Shown: piece by piece, positions 52,701 to 64,000 of the stretch
How positions within the stretch are numbered: position 1 is the first letter of the stretch
Layout: each line of letters starts with the position of its first letter
NCBI GenBank assembly: GCA_030248215.1
Contig: JASANG010003130.1
Span: 474,170 to 538,169, forward strand
Length of the DNA: 64,000 nt
From: Enoplolaimus lenunculus
Taxonomy: Eukaryota > Nematoda > Enoplea > Enoplida > Thoracostomopsidae
Direction: 5' to 3'
The notes under the pieces: generated by a model
What the model saw: the letters and a program-made list of their open reading frames with translations, nothing else
Database searches by the model: none
What the model was told of the DNA's origin: nothing
Program-made: the position numbers and the translations under genes

Positions 52701-55700
52701 TTTTCAGAATTTTGGCATTAAATTTTCTAACACGAACCGCTTTGCTGCTTCATTTAGCGTTTTAAATGGATATTTTAGAAAATCCCGTGAAATTCTAAGT
52801 TTCTGAAGTCGTCGCTCTCTTGTTAACTGATTTGAAAAATTCAACAAGGAATTCACAACCGGAACCGGAGTTCCGCATGCGCTCGGTGCAGTGTGGATGT
52901 CGTGATTTTAACTCATGCATTGTTTTCATTATTTAAGGCTTCATTACAAAGCGAGTGGAACGCCAACTTGCAACGGCTGTCTCAAGACGATCAAACCATG
53001 ATTATATCCAAACTGAATAAAGTTATTGAAATTCGAGCGAAACTGTTGTCAGCTGAACAACTGACTGTTGATGTCAACCCGGAACTCTACTTAAACCCAA
53101 CAGAACTTGCCGAATTTACCCAAAAACGACACCAACTACAAGCAAACCGTGAATCAAAGAGACGTGAAATTCTTTCTGCGACCGGTTATCGCTTGTGGCA
53201 TCTGTTCGAAAGCAGGTGGGTTAGCGAATTTAAAAGTTTGCTGTCATCCGCTGAAGCGCTTGAAATTGAACGCGAAGTTGAAACAGTTTCAAGAAACAGA
53301 AACAAATATTTGCAATTTTTTGTTGATTCGCCACCTGAAAATATGCAATTTCCAATCGAAACCGATTTTGAAACTGCAAACGAGGTTTTGACTTCAGATG
53401 AATATGAAATGTTTATCGTTGAGACACAACAAGCCAAGCAACAATTGCAAAATTATTTAGCAAACTTGAACGATTATGAATTATTTGTAATATTATGCGC
53501 TAATCAGAGAATGGACGTGGTGAAAAAAATATTGTGCGATTCAGAATATACAACAGCTCTAAGTGAACGACTAGCTGAAATACAAGAGAAACGAGCAAAA
53601 GTGCTTCCTGAAATTCCAACTGGCCAAGATGATAATGTAATTGATTACTTGAAATCAGTTGGAGACAATACAATTTATCAATTTAAGGTTGTTCTGAGTG
53701 ATTCAGAGTTTCAACAGATTCTGCAGCAACGCGAACAACTTCGAAATCCAGCTATTCTGGGCAGGAAAAACGCCGAAGTTGACACTGAAAATGCTTCACA
53801 CAAAGCAGATGATGACGTTAAGCCTGGACTGCGCGATCTGGTAACGCTATTGAACCGAACCGACGTCACTGCGGAAACAACCGATAACGGCGCAACTCCA
53901 AATACAACTCTAGAACAACAACACTTCGAACAGGTTAAAGATGACGCAAATTTAAGCAGTGAAGGTGAAGAAAAAGTTCCGATGCGGCAACATAGCAGCG
54001 AATTAAGTCCAGCAACTGAAGGAAAACTTTTTCGTGAAACGTGGACCTACGAATCAAGCGGCGATGAGTTACACACTACTGGAAGCGAACGCACACCAGT
54101 AAGCACCGACGACGAGAAATCGGACAAACGCAGCGAAATTTTATCAGCGCAAGGGCTGACACTGTACCATTTGTATACAGATAAATGGGATGATTATTTC
54201 CCATATTTAAGCGTTGAAGAACGTGCTGGCGTTGTGCAATGGGTAAACGAAATTCAAGACGCCAGGGCGCGGTTTCTAAACCTGGACGATGACGCACTTG
54301 CACGCGTTTCGTACGAACAAATCACAGCTGCTGAAAAGTATTTTGAAACCGCTGAATACGCTAATCTTATTGGACGATGGCAAACAGTGCAAACAGTCAA
54401 TCAACAAACAAGGGACAGACTTCTGAACACAACAGGTTACGAACTGTTAAAGATGGTTAAAAATAATGGAGGGAATTCCATTAGTAGTAGCCAAGAGTAC
54501 ATTTTTGACGAATACAGCCATATTTTGAGCGATTCTGATAAACAAATAATTCGTGATAATGTTGCAGAAGTCGAGAAGAAACGAGAAATGTTGTTGAATA
54601 TGACATCGTCACAGCTTGCAATACTGAGCATGGATGAGTGGTATGAGGTAGGTAACGTTTTGCATCCAGATGAGCTGACCACACTGCAAAAGCTTCGCGA
54701 AGATGGCTTGAATATGCGAAACAAAATGTTAGCTATCAGTAACGAAGATCTTGTTCAAATGGATACCGTTACATTGGAGCATAACTTGAAATTCTTGCCT
54801 GAAAGCACAGCTCTTGAAATTTTACAACGGCATCATGAACTCAGAAGTACAGCAGTAGTTGAAAAACAAACGAGTGAAATCATCAATGGCCAAGAACAAA
54901 TCACATCTACCAATCCGTTCCTACATTCACCCAAAATTACTCCGCTGACGGATACTCACGATAATACATCTGTTAATAATTACTCGCAATGGAATCCCTT
55001 TTCCTCAGATTATAGTACTGGAGAAGTAGAAGACAAACAACAGGTTAACCTCGCGTTAAGATATACGGGTGACCAGATGGATGATGCTTTCAAACTTTGG
55101 CATGAAACAGGATCTGATAATACTTTAACCAGCAGGGACATCTCAAGGAACACATTCGATCCATGGAAGCCTGTTTTAGTTGAAACACAACAAACAGACA
55201 CTATTGAACCGAAAGTTTCGAGTGGAACATTAAATACACCTGAACAAAAAGTTGCAGTTTCGGAAGATTACGAAAATGCTTATAAGGATCAACCTAATAC
55301 TATGTTAGCCAGTGATTCAATGACTTTTGAATTAACCGAACAACATGACAAAATTTTATTGGAAAGTGAAAACCTATTTTCTAAGTGTTATAAACTCGAG
55401 AAGCCAACAGTTTCCAATCGCGATGAAACACATGATTTGGAAACATCAAGTCTAATTGAAGCAGCTGAACCTACAATAAAAGGTGATATCCATGAATCTA
55501 ATGTTTCCGTTTGCGACGAAGCGTATCATGTTAAACAATCAGGTTCAATTGACGAAGTTCTTGTCAGCTGTACACGAGAACACGAAGTTAAGTCCAACAA
55601 CACTATGCAAGCTCCACTGCTGACGTACGAACAAAATTTGTTTCTAACTTCAAGCGACCCGGCCAATTTTAACGAATTCCAGAAGCCAACCGTTCCTGGT

Positions 55701-58700
55701 TCAGAAAAAATTTATCAATTTGAAAAATCGACTATAATTGACGAAGCTGCTAATTTTGAGGAGCTCAATGAACCATCTGTTTCAATTTGTGACCAAACAT
55801 ATCATATGGAACAATCGACGCAAGCAAACGTTGATACTTCGGGCATATCATACGATCTAGAAAAGGTGAAATGCCGCAACTTACAAGAAACGCAAAATGT
55901 TGCAACGGCACGGGAATCAAGCAAAAAACACAATATAAAACTGTTTGGTGCGCAGAACGACGCTGCCAATTTTGATGAGTTCGCAGAACCAGCTGTTTCA
56001 GTGTCCGGTCAAACATATCATTTGGAAGAATCAACTCCAATTGGCGGAATTAATCGTTCACAAGAAAGACTATTTGAAAGCAAGGACAACGTCAATCATG
56101 AACACGTAAGAGTTCCTGTTAGCTATGCATATGAACACGACGAACACCGCGCACCTGAAAGCCAGCCGACGTTGTTGAATCAAGCCCATGAGTCTGATAT
56201 GTCAACCAGCGACGCAGCAACATCTTCAACAACCAAAAAACAAGAGACAAATGTGTTTGGTACCCAAGCCAACGCTGCCAATTTTGATGTGTTCGCGGAA
56301 CCAGCTGTTTTAGTTTGCGATCAAACATATCATGTGGAAAAATCAACTCCAATTGAAGAAATTAATCGTTCACAAGAAAAACTTTTTGAAAGCAAGCACG
56401 GTGTCCATCACGAACACGTAGAAGTTCCTGTTAGCTTTGCATATAAACACGAAGAATTTAGCGGACCTGAAAGCGAAACTATATTCAAGAACGACACGAT
56501 AGTGGTTCCACCCGAGAAATTTGAGCAAAATTTATTTGCAACTCAAAACGACGTTGTGAATTTTGATGAATTTGAGGAGCCAACCATTTTTCTTTGTGGT
56601 GAAACGTATCACTTGGAAGAATCATCTCCAATTGACGAATTAAATAGTTCAAAACAACATACCAATAACAAAGACGCAGAAAATCGAGAACGCACAGCAG
56701 TCTCTGAAAGCTATGCACCTGAAAGCGAAATTATGTCCACCAACGATACGATAATGGTTTCATTTGATAAATCAGAGAAAAATTTACTTGCGGGTCATAC
56801 TAGTTTTGTCGATTTTGACGAGTTCGATCATCCAGTAGCTTTAGTGTGTCATGAAACACGTCATTCGGAAAACACCATTCCAATTGCCAAAACAGAATTA
56901 CATCGTACGCAAGAAGAAATTACAACAGAAAATACAACTGAGTTGTTCGAACAAGCCGAACCACTATTTAGTGACAAAAAAGAAAATATTAAACCAATCA
57001 ACGACTCAATTACGTTTTTGTCATTTGAAAAACATCAAGAAAATGAGCTAACAAATGAACCTACCATAAAAGATATCCCGAAAACAGGAACTGCAAATAA
57101 CTTTCCAGCAAACTTTGACGAGTTTGAAGAGCCAGCAGTTCCTGTATTTGAAGAAATTTCCCATTCAGATGCGTCAACGTTTGTTGGCGAAATGTATTCC
57201 AGTGATCAGGATCAAAAGGCAAACATTAATTATGTTGCTGTTAGCCAAACGCTGGAATATAATGATCCGTCGCATCTAGAAGCTGAGGTGCAAATAAACG
57301 TTGATAGTTACGGCGAACTGGATGCATATTTTGGCAGCAGCACAATTGAGCCAGGCGTTGAAGTCGTCGATCAAACCCCGTATACTAATGCAGCTACTGC
57401 ATCACTTCCTCGCTTAGAATCCACTCAATCACCTAAACCTAAATCATTTCAAGATCAGGAAATCTGGCCAACTTCGTTGAGCCAAGCCCAGGAGTCCGAT
57501 ATGTCAACCAACGGAGCAGCAACATCTTCAACAACCGAGAAACACGAGATAAATCTGTTTGTTACCGAGGCGGACGTTGCCAATTTTGATGAGTTCGCGG
57601 AACCAGCTGTTTTAGTTTGCGATCAAACATATCATGTGGAAAAATCAACTCCAATTGAAGAAATTAATCGTTCACAAGAAAAACTTTTTGAAAGCGAGGA
57701 CGGTGTCCATCACGAACACGGAGAAGATCCTGTTAGTTTTGCATATAAACACGAAGAATTCAGTGGACCTGAAAGCGAAACTATATTCAAGAACGACACG
57801 ATAGTGGTTCCACCCGAGAAATTTGAGCAAAATTTATTTGCAACTCAAAACGACGTTGCGAATTTTGATGAATTTGAGGAGCCAACCATTTCTGTTTGTG
57901 ATGAAACGGATCACTTGGAAGAATCATCTCCAATTGACGAAATAAATAGTTCAAAACAACATACCAATAACAAAGACGCAGAAAATCGAGAACGCACAGC
58001 AGTCTCTGAAAGCTATGCACCTGAACGCGAAATTATGTCCGCCAACGATACGATAATGGTTTCATTTGATAAATCAGAGAAAAATTTACTTGCGGGTCAT
58101 ACTGATTTTGTCGATTTTGACGAGTTCGATCATCCAGTAGCTTCAGTGTGTCATGAAACACGTCATTCGGAAACGACCATTCCAATTGCCAAAACAGAAT
58201 TACATCGTACGCAAGAAGAAATTAAAACAGAAAATACAACTGAGTTGTTCGAACAGTATACTAATGCCGCTACTGCATCACTTCCTCGCTTAGAATCCAC
58301 TCAATCTCCTAAACCTAAATCATTTCAAGATCAGGAAATCTGGCCAACTTCGTTGAGACAAGCCCAGGAGTCCGATATGTCAACCAACGGAGCAGCAACA
58401 TCTTCAACAACCGAGAAACACGAGATAAATCTGTTTGTTACCGAGGCGGACGTTGCCAATTTTGATGAGTTCGCGGAACCAGCTGTTTTAGTTTGCGATC
58501 AAACATATCATGTGGAAAAATCAACTCCAATTGAAGAAAATAATCGTTCACAAGAAAAACTTTTTGAAAGCAAGGACGGTGTCCATCACGAACACGTAGA
58601 AGATCCTGTTAGCTTTACATATAAACACGAAGAATTCAGTGGACCTGAAAGCGAAACTATATTCAAGAACGACACGATAGTGGTTCCACCCGAGAAATTT

Positions 58701-61700
58701 GAGCAAAATTTATTTGCAACTCAAAACGACGTTGCGAATTTTGATGAATTTGAGGAGCCAACCATTTCTGTTTGTGATGAAACGTATCACTTGGAAGAAT
58801 CATCTCCAATTGACGAATTAAATAGTTCAAAACAACATACCAATAACAAAGACGCAGAAAATCGAGAACGCACAGCAGTCTCTGAAAGCTATGCACCTGA
58901 AAGCGAAATTATGTCCGCCAACGATACGATAATGGTTTCATTTGATAAATCAGAGAAAAATTTACTTGCGGGTCATACTGATTTTGTCGATTTTGACGAG
59001 TTCGATCATCCGGTAGCTTTAGTGTGTCATGAAACACGTCATTCGGAAAAGACCATTCCAATTGCCAAAACAGAATTACATCGTACGCAAGAAGAAATTA
59101 AAACAGAAAATACAACTGAGTTGTTCGAACAAGCCGAACCACCATTTAGTGACAAAAAAGATAATATTAAACCAATCAACGACTCAATTACGTTTTTATC
59201 ATTTAAAAAACATCAAGAAAATGAGCTAACAAATGAACCTACCATAAAAGATATCCCGAAAACAGGAACTGCAAATAACTTTCCAGCAAACTTTGACGAG
59301 TTTGAAGAGCCAGCAGTTCCTGTATTTGAAGGAATTTACCATTCAGATGCATCAACGTTTGTTGGCGAAATTTATTGCAGTGATCAGGATCAAAACGCAA
59401 ACATTAATTTTGTTGCTGCTAGCCAAACGATGGAATATAATGATCCGTCGCATCTAGAAGCTGAGGTGAAAATAAACGTTGATAGTTACGGCGAACTGGA
59501 TGCACATTTTGGCAGCACATTTGAGCCAGGCGTTGAAGTCGTCGATCAAACCCCGTATACTAATGCAGCTACTGCATCAGTTCCACGCTTAGAAACCACT
59601 CAATCACCTAAACCTGAATCATTTCAAGATCAGGAAATCTGGTCAACTTCGTTGAGCCAAGCCCAGGAGTCCGATATGTCAACCAACGGAGCAGCAACAT
59701 CTTCAACAACCGAGAAATACGAGATAAATCTGTTTGTTACCCAGGCGGACGCTGCCAATTTTGATGAGTTCGCGGAACCAGCTGTTTTAGTTTGCGATCA
59801 AACATATCATGTGGAAAAATCAACTCCAATTGAAGAAATTAATCGTTCACAAGAAAAACTTTTTGAAAGCAAGGACGGTGTCCATCACGAACACGTAGAA
59901 GATCCTGTTAGCTTTGCATATAAACACGAAGAATTCCGTGGACCTGAAAGCGAAACTATATTCAAGAACGACACGATAGTGGTTCCACCCGAGAAATTTG
60001 AGCAAAATTTATTTGCAACTGAAACCGACGTTGCGAATTTTGATGAATTTGAGGAGCCAACCGTTTCTGTTTGTGATGAAACGTATCACTTGGAAGAATC
60101 ATCTCCAATTGACGAATTAAATAGTTCAAAACAACATACCAATAACAAAGACGCAGAAAATCGAGAACGCACAGCATTCTCTGAAAGCTATGCACCTGAA
60201 AGCGAAATTATGTCCGCCAACGATACGATAATGGTTTCATTTAATAAATCAGAGAAAAATTTACTTGCGGGTCATACTGATTTTGTCGATTTTGACGAGT
60301 TCGATCATCCAGTAGCTTTAGTGTGTCATGAAACACGTCATTCGGAAAAGACCATTCCAATTGCCAAAACAGAATTACATCGTACGCAAGAAGAAATTAA
60401 AATAGAAAATACAACTGAGTTGTTCGAACAAGCCGAACCACCATTTAGTGACAAAAAAGATAATATTAAACCAATCAACGACTCAATTACGTTTTTGTCA
60501 TTTGAAAAACATCAAGAAAATGAGCTAACAAATGAACCTACCATAAAAGATATCCCGAAAACAGGAACTGCAAATAACTTTCCAGCAAACTTTGACGAGT
60601 TTGACGAGCCAGCAGTTCCTGTATTTGAAGAAATTTACCATTCAGATGCGTCAACGTTTGTTGGCGAAATGTATTCCAGTGATCAGGATCAAAACGCAAA
60701 CATTAATTATGTTGCTGCTAGCCAAACGCTGGAATATAATGATCCGTCGCATCTAGAAGCTGAGGTGCAAATAAACGTTGATAGTTACGGCGAACTGGAT
60801 GCACATTTTGGCAGCACATTTGAGCCAGGCGTTGAAGTCGTCGATCAAACCCCGTATACTAATGCAGCTACTGCATCACTTCCTCGCTTAGAATCCACTC
60901 AATCACCTAAACCTGAATCATTTCAAGATCAGGAAATCTGGCCAACTTCGTTGAGCCAAGCCCAGGAGTCCGATATGTCAACCAACGGAGCAGCAACATC
61001 TTCAACAACCGAGAAACACGAGATAAATCTGTTTGTTTCCCAGGCGGACGCTGCCAATTTTGATGAGTTCGTGGAACCAGCTGTTTTAGTTTGCGATCAA
61101 ACATATCATGTGGAAAAATCAACTCCAATTGAAGAAATTAATCGTTCACAAGAAAAACTTTTTGAAAGCAAGGACGGTGTCCATCACAAACACGTAGAAG
61201 ATCCTGTTAGCTTTGCATATAAACACGAAGAATTCAGTGGACCTGAAAGCGAAACTATATTCAAGAACGACACGATAGTGGTTCCACCCGAGAAATTTGA
61301 GCAAAATTTATTTGCAACTCAAAACGACGTTGCGAATTTTGATGAATTTGAGGAGCCAACCATTTCTGTTTGTGATGAAACGTATCACTTGGAAGAATTA
61401 TCTCCAATTGACGAATTAAATAGTTCAAAACAACATACCAATAACAAAGACGCAGAAAATCGAGAACGCACAGCAGTCTCTGAAAGCTATGCACCTGAAA
61501 GCGAAATTATGTCCGCCAACGATACGATAATGGTTTCATTTAATAAATCAGAGAAAAATTTACTTGCGGGTCATACTGATTTTGTCGATTTTGACGAGTT
61601 CGATCATCCGGTAGCTTTAGTGTGTCATGAAACACGTCATTCGGAAAAGACCATTCCAATTGCCAAAACAGAATTACATCGTACGCAAGAAGAAATTAAA

Positions 61701-64000
61701 ACAGAAAATACAACTGAGTTGTTCGAACAAGCCGAACCACCATTTAGTGACAAAAAAGATAATATTAAACGAATCAACGACTTAATTACGTTTTTGTCAT
61801 TTGAAAAACATCAAGAAAATGAGCTAACAAATGAACCTACCATAAAAGATATCCCGAAAACAGGAACTGCAAATAACTTTCCAGCAAACTTTGACGAGTT
61901 TGACGAGCCAGCAGTTCCTGTATTTGAAGAAATTTACCATTCAGATGCGTCAACGTTTGTTGGCGAAATGTATTCCAGTGATCAGGATCAAAACGCAAAC
62001 ATTAATTATGTTGCTGTTAGCCAAACGCTGGAATATAATGATCCGTCGCATCTAGAAGCTGAGGTGCAAATAAACGTTGATAGTTACGGCGAACTGGATG
62101 CACATTTTGGCAGCACATTTGAGCCAGGCGTTGAAGTCGTCGATCAAACCCCGTATACTAATGCAGCTACTGCATCACTTCCTCGCTTAGAATCCACTCA
62201 ATCACCTAAACCTGAATCATTTCAAGATCAGGAAATCTGGCCAACTTCGTTGAGCCAAGCCCAGGAGTCCGATATGTCAACCAACGGAGCAGCAACATCT
62301 TCAACAACCGAGAAACACGAGATAAATCTGTTTGTTTCCCAGGCGGACGCTGCCAATTTTGATGAGTTCGTGGAACCAGCTGTTTTAGTTTGCGATCAAA
62401 CATATCATGTGGAAAAATCAACTCCAATTGAAGAAATTAATCGTTCACAAGAAAAACTTTTTGAAAGCAAGGACGGTGTCCATCACGAACACGTAGAAGA
62501 TCCTGTTAGCTTTGCATATAAACACGAAGAATTCAGTGGACCTGAAAGCGAAACTATATTCAAGAACGACACGATAGTGGTTCCACCCGAGAAATTTGAG
62601 CAAAATTTATTTGCAACTCAAAACGACGTTGCGAATTTTGATGAATTTGAGGAGCCAACCATTTCTGTTTGTGATGAAACGTATCACTTGGAAGAATTAT
62701 CTCCAATTGACGAATTAAATAGTTCAAAACAACATACCAATAACAAAGACGCAGAAAATCGAGAACGCACAGCAGTCTCTGAAAGCTATGCACCTGAAAG
62801 CGAAATTATGTCCGCCAACGATACGATAATGGTTTCATTTGATAAATCAGAGAAAAATTTACTTGCGGGTCATACTGATTTTGTCGATTTTGACGAGTTC
62901 GATCATCCAGTAGCTTTAGTGTGTGATGAAACACGTCATTCGGAAAAGACCATTCCAATTGCCAAAACAGAATTACATTGTACGCAAGAAGAAATTAAAA
63001 CGGAAAATAGAACTGAGTTGTTCGAACAAGCCGAACCATCATTTAGTGACAAAAAAGAAAATATTAAACCAATCAACGACTCAATTACGTTTTTGTCATT
63101 TGAAAAACATCAAGAAAATGAGCTAACAAATGAACCTACCATAAAAGATATCCCGAAAACAGGAACTGCAAATAACTTTCCAGCAAACTTTGACGAGTTT
63201 GACGAGCCAGCAGTTCCTGTATTTGAAGAAATTTACCATTCAGATGCGTCAACGTTTGTTGGCGAAATGTATTCCAGTGATCAGGATCAAAACGCAAACA
63301 TTAATTATGTTGCTGTTAGCCAAACGCTGGAATATAATGATCCGTCGCATCTAGAAGCTGAGGTGCAAATAAACGTTGATAGTTACGGCGAACTGGATGC
63401 ACATTTTGGCAGCACATTTGAGCCAGGCGTTGAAGTCGTCGATCAAACCCCGTATACTAATGCAGCTACTGCATCACTTCCTCGCTTAGAATCCACTCAA
63501 TCACCTAAACCTGAATCATTTCAAGATCAGGAAATCTGGCCAACTTCGTTGAGCCAAGCCCAGGAGTCCGATATGTCAACCAACGGAGCAGCAACATCTT
63601 CAACAACAGAGAAACACGAGATAAATCTGTTTGTTTCCCAGGCGGACGCTGCCAATTTTGATGAGTTCGTGGAACCAGCTGTTTTAGTTTGCGATCAAAC
63701 ATATCATGTGGAAAAATCAACTGCAATTGAAGAAAATAATCGTTCACAAGAAAAACTTTTTGAAAGCAAGGACGGTGTCCATCACGAACACGTAGAAGAT
63801 CCTGTTAGCTTTGCATATAAACACGAAGAATTCAGTGGACCTGAAAGCGAAACTATATTCAAGAACGACACGATAGTGGTTCCACCCGAGAAATTTGAGC
63901 AAAATTTATTTGCAACTCAAAACGACGTTACCAATTTGGATGAAATTGTGAAGCCAACCGTGTCTGTTTGTGATGAAACCTATCACTTGGAAAAATCAGA
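40781..64000 (+). CDS. Giant lemur tyrosine kinase (LMTK/AATYK)-family protein, 3' end outside window
   Basis: Membrane-anchored kinase homologue. Exons: 40781-40886, 41746-41867, 43016-43295, 43715-43788, 44418-44524, 44864-44951, 45502-45635, 46239-46323, 46475-46596, 47023-47172, 47572-47761, 48933-49178, 49757-49972, 50284-50433, 51271-51451, 51742-51914, 52938 to beyond 64000. All phases close; at least 4,490 codons lie in the window. Seen: a hydrophobic segment near residues 5-26 and a second near 45-68 followed by CVCC, as in LMTKs; glycine loop EIGTGWFGR near 190; VLK lysine; catalytic loop HNDFACRN near 303 (LMTKs have HSD); GDYG for DFG; RWWAPDS for [12 protein letters not shown]; a typical C-lobe. 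After the kinase come a linker, about 10 helical-looking modules, and a 433-residue tandem array. An in-frame TAG lies just upstream of the ATG. One giant C-terminal exon is also typical of vertebrate LMTK genes. Family is firm; which paralogue is not. Confidence 0.92.
41310..41709 (-). mobile_element. MITE family A copy 6, in LMTK-like intron 1
   Basis: Reverse-orientation copy ending CTTATTCGGCTCACTGCAGT, only about 35 bp upstream of the exon at 41746-41867. The left end is degraded. Confidence 0.7.
42364..42985. mobile_element. Inverted-end element in LMTK-like intron 2
   Basis: CTGAGTTTCTCGAAACCCTA with CTTAAGTA blocks at the left matches, inverted, GGGTTTCTGAAATCTTACTT at the right. The middle (about 42668-42790) holds an A-box-like TAGCTAGTGG and a B-box-like GAATTCGAAACC, so a tRNA-derived SINE may be nested in it. 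The right end is about 30 bp from the exon at 43016. Confidence 0.5.
48487..48650. mobile_element. MITE with GGCCCGTAG-type ends, LMTK-like intron 11
   Basis: Left CAGGCCCGTAGTCAGCGCAG, right GGCTATTTTTGGCTATGGGTCCC-like sequence, with G-runs. Degenerate non-autonomous copy. Confidence 0.4.
48731..48960 (+). repeat. Duplicated splice acceptor region before LMTK-like exon 12
   Basis: TTCACCCTGGTCAATTTTCC through TATGTAATTTCAG and CCTAAAGTAACC occurs twice; the acceptors lie at 48793 and 48932. The downstream copy continues in frame into the exon 48933-49178. The upstream copy has one base fewer after AACCG, which shifts its frame, so it is a decoy or a dead copy. Confidence 0.75.
49757..54860 (+). 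other. Repeated helical-looking modules (about 45 residues) in the LMTK-like protein
   Basis: Four consecutive exons (49757-49972, 50284-50433, 51271-51451, 51742-51914) and the first 1.9 kb of the giant exon encode diverged copies of one pattern. It reads roughly R-x-LLxxSxxxLxxL, then about 11 residues, then LxxxExxxLxxRxxxI. Clear examples are [66 protein letters not shown] and [17 protein letters not shown]. Leucines recur at helix-like spacing and most copies are acidic. I count about 10 copies, several weak. I do not recognise the module from any named repeat family, and vertebrate LMTK tails as I know them do not show it. A two-helix repeat is an inference. Confidence 0.6.
51967..52060. 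mobile_element. CpG-rich element (family H) partial copy in LMTK-like intron 16
   Basis: GGTGGCGCTATACTTTATTT followed by TTCGGCGTCGTCCG matches the left half of the other two copies. No right half recognised. Confidence 0.45.
56190..64000 (+). repeat. In-frame tandem array of 1299-bp (433-codon) units in the LMTK-like giant exon
   Basis: A fixed marker in the unit (ACTATATTCAAGAACGACAC) recurs near 56485, 57787, 58663, 59962, 61261, 62560 and 63859. Spacings are 1302, 876, 1299, 1299, 1299 and 1299 bp, all multiples of three. The 876-bp unit is the standard unit with 423 bp (141 codons) missing. Copies from about 59.7 kb on are nearly identical at nucleotide level; the first unit and the last partial one (after about 63.93 kb) are more diverged, so the array probably ends soon after the window edge. 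Each full unit holds four diverged sub-repeats, each starting with an NFDEF-like motif. Open frame is kept throughout on the plus strand. Confidence 0.95.

Noticed and set aside
55765-63747. Series of minus-strand frames of 73-91 codons repeated every 1299 bp
   Set aside because: They are antisense shadows of the tandem units of the plus-strand giant exon.

Overview
This is a piece of an animal nuclear genome. It is AT-rich, intron-rich and crowded with short hairpin-type DNA transposons. The recognisable genes (cytosolic methionyl-tRNA synthetase with a WHEP tail, the AIMP1/p43 scaffold, and a lemur-tyrosine-kinase homologue) fix it as metazoan. Compact introns, very AT-rich spacers and dense MITEs would suit a marine invertebrate such as a tunicate, but the species is inference at low confidence.

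Layout. 1-13 kb: no gene that can be supported; it holds MITEs, minisatellites and, at about 12.85-13.2 kb, a decayed retroelement integrase remnant. 13.4-27.4 kb, minus strand: two multisynthetase-complex genes head to tail. MARS1 (27350 down to 18118, 16 coding exons, 670 codons, every splice phase closes) comes first. AIMP1 (17552 down to 13393, 7 coding exons, about 364 codons) begins about 560 bp after the MARS1 stop codon. 27.4-40.7 kb: repeats and unassigned DNA. 40.8-64.0 kb, plus strand: one giant gene of the LMTK kinase family, running off the right edge. Sixteen small exons are followed by one uninterrupted coding exon of more than 11,060 bp (52938-64000).

How the genes relate. In other animals the MARS1 and AIMP1 proteins sit in the same multi-tRNA-synthetase complex, so their same-strand adjacency may allow co-expression (possibly an operon, if this lineage trans-splices). 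This MARS1 lacks the N-terminal GST-like domain that mammalian MARS1 uses for complex assembly. The LMTK homologue has the family's N-terminal double-hydrophobic segment and kinase domain (HND/DYG variant motifs). After the kinase it carries two features I do not recognise from the family: a region of about 10 roughly 45-residue helical-looking modules, and then a tandem array of near-identical 433-codon units studded with a NFDEF-type motif, about 27 copies in view. This tail is the most novel item in the window.
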